Shown: positions 1-4,353 of the stretch, in pieces | How positions within the stretch are numbered: the stretch's first letter is position 1 | How the letters are laid out: each line of letters starts with the position of its first letter | Assembly: GCA_030531135.1 (NCBI GenBank) | Contig: JAUNOJ010000141.1 | Span: forward strand, 1-5,131 | Length of the DNA stretch: 5,131 nt | Reading direction: 5' to 3' | Origin: Sutterellaceae bacterium | Lineage (GTDB): Bacteria; Pseudomonadota; Gammaproteobacteria; Burkholderiales; Burkholderiaceae_F | Notes under the pieces: model-generated | Seen by the model: the letters and a program-made list of their open reading frames with translations, nothing else | Databases searched by the model: none | Told to the model about the DNA's origin: nothing | Position numbers and translations under genes: made by a program

Positions 1-90
1 CGATCATGACCACGAGCACAAAGAAGGCCAATGTTGCTGCGGTCACGATCATGACCATGAGCACAAAGAAGGCCAATGCTGTTGCGGCGA
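1..90 (+). repeat. Two tandem 45-bp in-frame coding repeats
   Basis: Bases 1-45 and 46-90 match at 40 of 45 positions. Four of the five differences are silent (CAC/CAT, TGT/TGC, TGC/TGT, GGT/GGC). The fifth changes the linking residue from His to Asp. The unit is 15 codons long and encodes one His/Cys cluster. Further copies may lie upstream of the window. It looks like an internal duplication that lengthened the metal-binding tail. Confidence 0.9.
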
Positions 91-100
91 CAAGAAATAA
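1..100 (+). CDS. C-terminal end of a His/Cys-rich metal-binding protein, probably a SlyD-type FKBP prolyl isomerase (5' part outside window)
   Basis: Reading from base 2, 32 codons precede a TAA at 98-100. The visible residues are two copies of DHDHEHKEGQCCCG, joined by His and followed by DKK-stop. With 7 His and 6 Cys in 32 residues, this is clearly a metal-binding tail. In SlyD, a cytoplasmic FKBP-type peptidyl-prolyl isomerase and nickel metallochaperone for hydrogenase maturation, the folded domains are followed by just such a His/Cys/Asp tail, so SlyD is my first choice. Other proteins with poly-His tails (HypB-like GTPases, CobW-type chaperones) cannot be excluded, because no catalytic domain lies in the window. 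The metal-binding role is inferred from composition; the enzyme identity rests on family knowledge only. The stop codon is followed 8 bases later by a hairpin. Confidence 0.6.
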   Translation, partial: DHDHEHKEGQCCCGHDHDHEHKEGQCCCGDKK

Positions 101-108
101 TGCGTTTG

Positions 109-134
109 CCCGAGAACTTCTGACAGTTTTCGGG
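109..134 (+). terminator. 10-bp hairpin after the metal-binding gene, possible terminator without a T-tract
   Basis: The left arm at 109-118 (CCCGAGAACT) pairs along its whole length with 125-134 (AGTTTTCGGG), with one G-T wobble and a 6-base loop. It lies 8 bases past the TAA, where a terminator would be expected. However, the bases that follow (TAGAATGCGCG) contain no T-run, so intrinsic termination is uncertain. It may instead be a 3'-end-stabilising hairpin, and it directly abuts the possible tRNA promoter -10. Confidence 0.35.
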
Positions 135-146
135 TAGAATGCGCGA
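135..146 (+). promoter_or_regulatory. Possible -10 region of the tRNA-Leu promoter with GC-rich discriminator
   Basis: TAGAAT at 135-140 matches the sigma-70 -10 consensus at 5 of 6 positions. It is followed by GCGCG, the type of GC-rich discriminator typical of stringently controlled stable-RNA promoters. Transcription would start near 147, giving a 5' leader of about 40 bases before the tRNA. No good -35 lies 16-18 bases upstream; CTGACA at 120-125 is only 9 bases away. TATAGT at 154-159 is an alternative -10, also without a clear -35. Confidence 0.3.
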
Positions 147-187
147 TTCTGTCTATAGTTCTGACGCATTTCGTCGAACCGCATGTT

Positions 188-276
188 GCGGGAGTGGCGA
201 AATTGGTAGACGCAACAGGTTTAGGTCCTGTCGCCGATTCAAAGGCGTGTCGGTTCAAGTCCGACCTTCCGCACCA
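188..276 (+). tRNA. leuW: tRNA-Leu, anticodon UAG, CCA end encoded
   Basis: The cloverleaf folds fully. The acceptor stem is GCGGGAG (188-194) with CTTCCGC (266-272), including one G-T wobble, followed by discriminator A273 and encoded CCA (274-276). The anticodon stem is ACAGG (215-219) with CCTGT (227-231) around the loop TTTAGGT, giving anticodon TAG at 222-224, which reads CUA and other CUN leucine codons. The long variable arm (CGCC 232-235 with GGCG 244-247) is the class II feature of leucine tRNAs. The T arm is GTCGG/CCGAC (249-253, 261-265) with loop TTCAAGT. The D-arm region contains the usual AATTGGTAGACGC. The 5' half is nearly the same as E. coli tRNA-Leu(UAG) as I recall it. It appears to be a single-gene transcript ending at the terminator near 322. 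Confidence 0.97.
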
Positions 277-278
277 AA

Positions 279-298
279 ATCCTCGTTATTTTGAGGAT
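279..298 (+). other. Small hairpin in the tRNA 3' trailer
   Basis: ATCCTC (279-284) pairs with GAGGAT (293-298) around an 8-base loop, starting two bases after the encoded CCA. It would form in the precursor between the tRNA and the terminator. A part in 3' processing is possible, but a 6-bp stem is weak evidence. Confidence 0.35.
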
Positions 299-321
299 GA
301 GACGAAGTGATCAGTGCTACG

Positions 322-347
322 AAAAGCTCGGTTTTTCCGGGCTTTTT
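322..347 (+). terminator. Intrinsic terminator downstream of tRNA-Leu
   Basis: AAAAGCTCGG (322-331) pairs with CCGGGCTTTT (337-346) around a TTTTT loop, with one T-G wobble. The 3' arm runs into the T-run at 343-347. This is a classic rho-independent terminator in the + direction, 46 bases after the CCA. It separates the tRNA transcript from surE. Confidence 0.85.
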
Positions 348-412
348 GCTTGCTCAAAAGCGCAAAATACAATTCGTTTCGTTTTGCTTGGATAATTTCG
401 TGAATACAAACC

Positions 413-441
413 GCGACAACGGCTAAAATTTTCGAGATAAT
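413..441 (+). promoter_or_regulatory. Candidate sigma-70 promoter for surE-nlpD
   Basis: GCGACA at 413-418 (4 of 6 to TTGACA) is separated by exactly 17 bases from GATAAT at 436-441 (5 of 6 to TATAAT). Transcription would start near 448 and leave a leader of about 33 bases before surE. TAAAAT at 424-429 is a competing -10 without a matching -35. The call rests on motif matching alone. Confidence 0.35.
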
Positions 442-460
442 TCGACAACTTTCGACACTT
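431..460 (+). repeat. Three TTCGA-headed 10-bp repeats upstream of surE
   Basis: Three successive 10-mers start at 431, 441 and 451 and read TTCGAGATAA, TTCGACAACT and TTCGACACTT. The period is exactly one helical turn. The array overlaps the candidate -10 and start site of the surE promoter. It may be a binding site or chance in AT-rich sequence. Confidence 0.4.
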
Positions 461-480
461 TTTTCGCACGGATTTTTCCC

Positions 481-1227
481 ATGCACATTTTGGTCAGTAA
501 CGACGACGGTTACAACGCCCAAGGCATTATGGCCCTGGCAAATGAAATGAAGCGCTTCGGTCGCGTGACGGTGGTTGCGCCCGAACACAACCAGAGCGGC
601 GCAAGCAATTCCTTGACGCTCAACAAGCCGTTGTCGGTCACGCAAAGCCAAGAGGGCGTGTTTGTCGTGAGCGGCACGCCGTCGGACTGCGTTCACTTGG
701 CCTTGACGGGGCTTTTGGACGAAAAACCCGACTTAGTGGTCTCGGGTATCAACTGCGGCGCCAATATGGGTGACGATACGATGTATTCGGGTACGGTGGC
801 CGCTGCCATCGAAGGATACATTTTCGGCATCGACTCTTTGGCCTTTAGCCAAATCGATCGCGGCTGGGGCGAATTGGACTCTGCAGCGAAAATGGCCGGT
901 GTTATCGTCGAGCGCTTTTTGGCGCGCAAAGAAAAGAGCGATGAGGCCGTGCTACTCAACGTCAATATGCCCAACATGCCCTTTGACGCACTGCAGGGCA
1001 TTCGTGCCACGCGCTTGGGGCGGCGTCATCAGGCCGAGCGCATGATCGATCAGATCAACCCGAGAGGTTTGCCGATTTATTGGTTGGGTGCAGCGGGTAA
1101 ACCGCGCGACGCCAATCCCGGAACGGATTTTTGGGCGACCGCGCACGGTTTTGTGTCGGTGACGCCTTTGCAGATTGATTTAACCGACCATAAGCTGGTT
1201 TCTCAGGCCGCCCACTGGGTCGAGTAA
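481..1227 (+). CDS. surE: 5'/3'-nucleotidase SurE
   Basis: SurE is a cytoplasmic metal-dependent phosphatase that removes phosphate from nucleoside 5'- and 3'-monophosphates; some members also cleave short polyphosphate. The 248 residues are the normal length for the family. The N-terminus MHILVSNDDGY carries the metal-binding Asp pair D8-D9. VVAPEHNQSGASNSLT supplies S39, and SGINCGANMGDDTMYSG (residues 88-104) supplies N91 and the glycine-rich active-site loop. The C-terminal block DFWATAHGFVSVTPL is also typical. The start is fixed because family members begin a few residues before the NDD motif. No convincing Shine-Dalgarno sequence precedes the ATG; the upstream bases are GGATTTTTCCC. 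It probably forms an operon with the nlpD-like gene 28 bp downstream. In many Proteobacteria pcm lies between them, but it is absent here. Confidence 0.97.
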   Translation: MHILVSNDDGYNAQGIMALANEMKRFGRVTVVAPEHNQSGASNSLTLNKPLSVTQSQEGVFVVSGTPSDCVHLALTGLLDEKPDLVVSGINCGANMGDDTMYSGTVAAAIEGYIFGIDSLAFSQIDRGWGELDSAAKMAGVIVERFLARKEKSDEAVLLNVNMPNMPFDALQGIRATRLGRRHQAERMIDQINPRGLPIYWLGAAGKPRDANPGTDFWATAHGFVSVTPLQIDLTDHKLVSQAAHWVE

Positions 1228-1255
1228 AGGTTTTTGAGACTGAGGGAAGAGAAAA

Positions 1256-2185
1256 ATGAAATTAAAGACTTTGGCCGCAGTTGCCGCAATGGGGGTGTTA
1301 GCCGGTTGTAGCTCCGTCGACTTGATGGCGCCGGTGGAAGATCGCAGCACCAAGATGCCGGAAACCTCCGTGCCGATCGAAGGCTCCGAAGCCACGGCCG
1401 TACCCGTGCCTAGCGAAGGTCAGGCGCGTCACTTGGTGGCCGAAACGCGCGCCGTCTCAAGCGGTCGCAAGCACGTGGTGGCTGAAGGCGATACGATCTG
1501 GAACATCAGCGTGCGCTACGGTTGCAACCCCAGAGAATTGATGCAGTTAAACGGCATTACCGATCCGACGCTTTTGTCTTTGGGGCGCGAACTCGACATT
1601 CCCGAAGCAAAAAGTGACGGTCGCGTAGTGCGTCAGGCTCCGATTCAAGATCAGAGCACGGCCGAGTCGAGTGTTGCCGAAGGTCAAGTGATTGCGCCGG
1701 TCGTCGAAGTGGCCAAGCGTCCTGAAACGCCCGAAGAAGTTGCCAACCGCCAGCTGGCCGAACAAAAGGCCAAGCGTGAAGCGGCCGAGCGCGGCGAAAT
1801 CGAAATCCGCTGGCCGGTGCGCGGTTACGTGATGCGCAAATTTGAAGAAACGGGCAATTTGGGTATCGATATCGGTGCTTCCAAGGGCGAGTCCGTCATG
1901 GCCGTTTTGGACGGCACCGTGCAGTATGTGGGCAACAACAACGCCGACGGCTACGGTCAGTTTGTGATCGTGCGTCACAACATTCGACTGCCGGGCAAGA
2001 GCTCTACGCCCTTGGTGACCGTTTACGGCAACGCTTCCAAGATTTTGGTGAAACCCGGCGAAAGCATCCGAGCCGGTCAGAAGATTGCCGAAGTGGGCGA
2101 TTCGGGCGCCAACGAAACGAAGTTGCGCTTTGAAATTCGCCAGGGCACGCCCTTGGATCCGATGCTCTATTTGAAACAACAATAG
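1256..2185 (+). CDS. nlpD: NlpD-like outer-membrane lipoprotein with LysM and degenerate M23 (LytM) domain
   Basis: NlpD-type proteins bind peptidoglycan and activate cell-separation amidases such as AmiC at the septum. Residues 1-17 are a lipoprotein signal peptide ending in the lipobox LAGC, with lipidated Cys18 followed by Ser, which favours the outer membrane. A LysM domain spans about 72-117 (HVVAEGDTIWNISVRYG to LGRELDIPE). A Glu/Lys/Ala-rich linker (about 157-182) could be helical. An M23 domain fills about 186-306 (WPVRGYV, GIDIGASKGESV, LRFEIRQGTPLDPMLYL). The zinc ligands of active M23 peptidases are missing: the HxxxD His is N201 (D205 remains), and HxH reads K289-L-R291. A non-catalytic regulator is therefore likely, as for E. 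coli NlpD. GAGGGA at 1242-1247 lies 8 bases before the ATG. Its position after surE supports NlpD over other LysM/M23 proteins. At 309 residues it is somewhat shorter than E. coli NlpD. Confidence 0.92.
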   Translation: MKLKTLAAVAAMGVLAGCSSVDLMAPVEDRSTKMPETSVPIEGSEATAVPVPSEGQARHLVAETRAVSSGRKHVVAEGDTIWNISVRYGCNPRELMQLNGITDPTLLSLGRELDIPEAKSDGRVVRQAPIQDQSTAESSVAEGQVIAPVVEVAKRPETPEEVANRQLAEQKAKREAAERGEIEIRWPVRGYVMRKFEETGNLGIDIGASKGESVMAVLDGTVQYVGNNNADGYGQFVIVRHNIRLPGKSSTPLVTVYGNASKILVKPGESIRAGQKIAEVGDSGANETKLRFEIRQGTPLDPMLYLKQQ

Positions 2186-2186
2186 A

Positions 2187-2221
2187 TTTTGAGTGTCGGC
2201 TGCCAAAGCCGGCGCTTAAAA
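2187..2221 (+). other. 15-bp hairpin just after the nlpD stop codon
   Basis: TTTTGAGTGTCGGCT (2187-2201) pairs along its length with AGCCGGCGCTTAAAA (2207-2221) around the loop GCCAA, with three G-T wobbles. It begins one base after the TAG. There is no T-run after it on the + strand, so it is a poor intrinsic terminator by itself. It may protect the 3' end of the surE-nlpD message or act together with the next hairpin. Confidence 0.6.
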
Positions 2222-2231
2222 CAGTGAACGC

Positions 2232-2271
2232 GGGACGGAAAATCAGGAGAAGTTTTCCGTTCCTTCTTTTT
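2232..2271 (+). terminator. Intrinsic terminator between nlpD and rlmD
   Basis: GGGACGGAAAA (2232-2242) pairs with TTTTCCGTTCC (2253-2263), 11 bp with one G-T wobble, around a 10-base loop. It is followed directly by TTCTTTTT (2264-2271). This fits a rho-independent terminator for the surE-nlpD transcript. Only 25 bases separate it from the rlmD start codon, so it could also act as an attenuator in an rlmD leader. Confidence 0.75.
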
Positions 2272-2283
2272 GAGACTCCTACC

Positions 2284-2291
2284 GAGGAAGG
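2284..2291 (+). promoter_or_regulatory. Ribosome binding site that decides the rlmD start
   Basis: GAGGAAGG lies just before the ATG at 2297, with its AGGA core 8 bases away. A longer in-frame reading from TTG at 2270 would place this site inside the gene and begin in the terminator's T-run, so the ATG is preferred. Confidence 0.85.
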
Positions 2292-2296
2292 GAAAA

Positions 2297-3748
2297 ATGG
2301 CACGCGGTAAAGAAAAAGTGCGCCCGATTCTGCCGGCGCAAGTGGAAAAGTTGGATGCCGAAGGGCGCGGGGTGGCTCGCAGCTCCGAGGGCAAAGTGAT
2401 TTTTATCGAGGGCGCACTGCCCGGCGAATCCGTCATGTACGAACAGATTCGCAACAAGCCGAGTTATGAAATCGGGCGCGTGACCGAAGTGTTGACACCT
2501 GCCGACATTCGCGTGACGCCCAAATGTCCCAATTTCGGCATCGGTCCGGGCAGCTGCGGCGGTTGCGCCATGCAGCATTTGGATGCCAAGGCTCAGGTTG
2601 AATTTAAGCAAACGGTGTTGACCGACGCCTTGTGGCATATCGGTAAAGTCACGGCCGAAAGCATTTTGCCGCCCTTGTACGGCGAATACTGGAACTACCG
2701 TCACCGTGCGCGTCTGACGGTGCGCGATGTCGCCAAAAAGGGCGGTATTCTCGTGGGTTTCCACGAAAAGAGTTCGAGTTACGTGGCCGATATGACCGAG
2801 TGCCATATCCTGCCGCAAAAGATTTCCGACATGCTCGTGCCCATGCGCGAGTTGGTGAATTCTTTAACGATTGCCAAGCGCTTGCCTCAGATCGAAGTGG
2901 CGGTGGACTTGGAAGGGCACACGGCCTTGGTGCTGCGCATTCTCGAACCTTTGGCACCGGAAGACGAACAAAAGATCGAAGCTTTCGCCAAAGAGTGGGG
3001 CGTGGATATGTGGTTGCAGCCCAAGGGCCCCGAGACCGCAGCTCCCATGCACCCCGAAGCTTTGGAAAACTTGCGCTTGACGCTGCCCGCATTCGATATC
3101 TCGATTCCGTTTAAGCCCACGGACTTCACGCAGGTCAATCCGAAACTTAACGTCGAGATGGTCACGCGCGCCATCGACTTCCTGCAAGTCGAAGAAAACC
3201 ACAAGGTCGCAGACTTCTTCTGCGGCTTGGGTAACTTCACCTTGCCCTTGGCGCGCAAAGCCGGGCGCGTGATCGGTATCGAAGGTAGCGAAGGACTGGT
3301 TGCTCGTGCACGCAACGGGGCTTCTCGCAACGGGCTTACGAACAAAACCGAATTTGTGGCACGCAATCTCTTTACGTGGTGCGAAGACGACTGGAAGAGC
3401 TTGTGGGACAAGATGGGCGGCATCGATCGCGTCTTGATCGATCCGCCGCGCGAAGGTGCTCTGGCTTTAAGCCAAGTGCTGGCTGCCACCGACTTGCGTC
3501 CTGCGCGTGTCGTATACGTGTCTTGTAACCCCGCTACGCTTGCGCGCGACTGCGCCATCCTTCATCACGAAGGCGGCTGGCATGTGCGCGCTGCGGGCGT
3601 CATGAACATGTTCCCGCACACGGGACACGTCGAAAGCATCGCGATTTTGGAACCCGGTCCCAAGCCCGTGAAGGATCAAAAGTCCGAGAGCGACACTGCC
3701 GAAATCAGTCTTGAGCAGGCTGTTACAAATTCGAGCAATCCTCAGTAA
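2297..3748 (+). CDS. rlmD: 23S rRNA (uracil-1939-C5)-methyltransferase RlmD
   Basis: RlmD (RumA) uses S-adenosylmethionine to methylate C5 of U1939 in 23S rRNA. The 483 residues start with a TRAM RNA-binding region (about 9-66, VEKLDAEGRGVARSSEGKV, IEGALPGE). Iron-sulfur cysteines follow: C77, C87, C90 (PGSCGGCAMQHLD) and C169 (TECH). The C-terminal methyltransferase domain shows TDFTQVNPKLN (Q279), the SAM-binding VADFFCGLGNFTLPLA (304-319) and GIEGSEG, then IDPPREGA (D382). SCNPATLARDC carries the nucleophile C410, and HTGHVESIA carries the catalytic Glu E446. The first Cys spacing is C-x9-C, four residues longer than C-x5-C in E. coli. A polar tail of about 30 residues follows the fold. 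Related TrmA and RlmC are less likely, since TrmA lacks the TRAM domain and iron-sulfur cluster and RlmC lacks TRAM. No clear promoter lies between the upstream terminator and the ATG. Confidence 0.95.
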   Translation: MARGKEKVRPILPAQVEKLDAEGRGVARSSEGKVIFIEGALPGESVMYEQIRNKPSYEIGRVTEVLTPADIRVTPKCPNFGIGPGSCGGCAMQHLDAKAQVEFKQTVLTDALWHIGKVTAESILPPLYGEYWNYRHRARLTVRDVAKKGGILVGFHEKSSSYVADMTECHILPQKISDMLVPMRELVNSLTIAKRLPQIEVAVDLEGHTALVLRILEPLAPEDEQKIEAFAKEWGVDMWLQPKGPETAAPMHPEALENLRLTLPAFDISIPFKPTDFTQVNPKLNVEMVTRAIDFLQVEENHKVADFFCGLGNFTLPLARKAGRVIGIEGSEGLVARARNGASRNGLTNKTEFVARNLFTWCEDDWKSLWDKMGGIDRVLIDPPREGALALSQVLAATDLRPARVVYVSCNPATLARDCAILHHEGGWHVRAAGVMNMFPHTGHVESIAILEPGPKPVKDQKSESDTAEISLEQAVTNSSNPQ

Positions 3749-3751
3749 GGC

Positions 3752-3787
3752 GCAAAGCGCGAATTTTCGAAAAAGACTCGCGCTTGC
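3752..3787 (+). terminator. Hairpin after rlmD, possible terminator without a T-tract
   Basis: AAGCGCGA (3755-3762) is a perfect inverted repeat of TCGCGCTT (3778-3785). Two more pairs (GC 3752-3753 with GC 3786-3787) follow beyond a bulged A. The 15-base loop contains the palindrome TTTTCGAAAA. It starts 4 bases after the rlmD stop. No T-run follows directly; GATTTTTT comes only at 3805. It may terminate weakly or stabilise the rlmD 3' end. Confidence 0.45.
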
Positions 3788-3788
3788 A

Positions 3789-3797
3789 TGGTAAAAT
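3789..3797 (+). promoter_or_regulatory. Extended -10 promoter for ndk
   Basis: TGGTAAAAT has the extended -10 form TGn followed by TAAAAT (5 of 6 to consensus). No good -35 is seen at normal spacing, which extended -10 promoters can tolerate. Transcription would start near 3804 and produce an 88-base leader containing a 9-bp hairpin. Confidence 0.5.
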
Positions 3798-3818
3798 CTT
3801 GGGTTGATTTTTTATGTG

Positions 3819-3845
3819 CTCGGAAAGGTGAAACGACTTTCCGAG
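3819..3845 (+). other. 9-bp perfect hairpin in the ndk 5' leader
   Basis: CTCGGAAAG (3819-3827) pairs perfectly with CTTTCCGAG (3837-3845) around the loop GTGAAACGA. A T6 run starts 7 bases after the stem (3853-3858), and further T-rich sequence extends to 3879. The element resembles a terminator with a displaced T-run, or a leader structure controlling ndk. It lies between the likely promoter and the ndk start. Confidence 0.55.
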
Positions 3846-3891
3846 GGCAAACTTTTTTCGTTTTCATTTACTTTTTTTGTAGAGAATAAAA

Positions 3892-4317
3892 ATGGCTCTT
3901 CAGCGTACCCTCTCCATCATCAAGCCCGATGCAGTTGCCAAGAACGTGATCGGCAAGATCTACTCTCGCTTCGAAACCAACGGTTTGAAGATCGTTGCCG
4001 CTCAGATGCGTCAGCTCTCCCGTGCCGAAGCCGAAGGCTTCTACGCCGTTCACAAGGAACGTCCCTTCTTCAACGCTTTGGTCGAATTCATGATCTCGGG
4101 TCCCGTGATGATTCAGGTGCTCGAAGGCGAAGACGCTATCGCCAAGAACCGCGCTTTGATGGGCGCTACCGACCCGAAGAAGGCCGAACCGGGCACGATC
4201 CGCGCCGACTTCGCAGAAAGCATCGACGCTAACGCCGTCCACGGTTCCGACGCTCCCGAAACGGCTGCCGTCGAAATCGCTTACTTCTTCCCGGCATTGG
4301 CTATCTGCTCTCGTTAA
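3892..4317 (+). CDS. ndk: Nucleoside diphosphate kinase
   Basis: Ndk transfers the gamma-phosphate from ATP to nucleoside and deoxynucleoside diphosphates through a phosphohistidine, balancing cytoplasmic NTP and dNTP pools. The 141 residues are the standard bacterial length. The N-terminal [10 protein letters not shown] contains K11. Y51, R87 and R104 occupy the usual nucleotide-binding positions. [10 protein letters not shown] (114-123) carries the phosphorylated H117 within the family signature. The start is fixed by alignment with the [14 protein letters not shown] pattern; a weak AGAGA site lies at 3881-3885. Codon use differs from its neighbours: all 8 Lys are AAG, all 11 Glu GAA and all 5 Asn AAC, as expected for a highly expressed gene. 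It has its own likely promoter and is 36 bp from rlmN, so the two may be co-transcribed. Confidence 0.98.
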   Translation: MALQRTLSIIKPDAVAKNVIGKIYSRFETNGLKIVAAQMRQLSRAEAEGFYAVHKERPFFNALVEFMISGPVMIQVLEGEDAIAKNRALMGATDPKKAEPGTIRADFAESIDANAVHGSDAPETAAVEIAYFFPALAICSR

Positions 4318-4353
4318 TTTTCGAGAACAAGCTTAAAGGGAAATAGGTTGGAC

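Noticed and set aside
1..90. CRISPR-like direct repeats
   Set aside because: The two 45-bp units are contiguous with no spacers and encode an in-frame repeated peptide, so they are coding repeats.
188..347. tRNA-linked integration site (att) for a mobile element
   Set aside because: tRNA-Leu genes are common integration targets, but no integrase, no duplicated tRNA 3' end and no foreign genes are present in the window.
286..696. Minus-strand open frame across the tRNA-surE gap and the surE 5' end
   Set aside because: It overlaps the tRNA terminator and the conserved surE N-terminus, with no plausible product.
1547..2206. Minus-strand open frame of 219 codons opposite nlpD
   Set aside because: It lies antisense to a gene with clear LysM and M23 domains. 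Its sequence is rich in His/Phe/Gly/Arg with no recognisable domain, typical of the complement of a biased coding frame.
2186..2296. Remnant of rpoS between nlpD and rlmD
   Set aside because: The 111-bp gap is fully taken up by hairpins and the rlmD ribosome binding site. No reading frame in it resembles a sigma factor.
2887..3558. Minus-strand open frame of 223 codons opposite rlmD
   Set aside because: It is fully inside the rlmD methyltransferase coding region, is rich in Ser/Arg/Lys, has no family motif and can be explained by codon bias on the other strand.
3804..4232. Plus-strand open frame overlapping ndk in another frame
   Set aside because: It starts at a TTG near the likely ndk transcription start, and most of it is the frame-shifted reading of ndk, giving an Arg/Ser-rich product without motifs.
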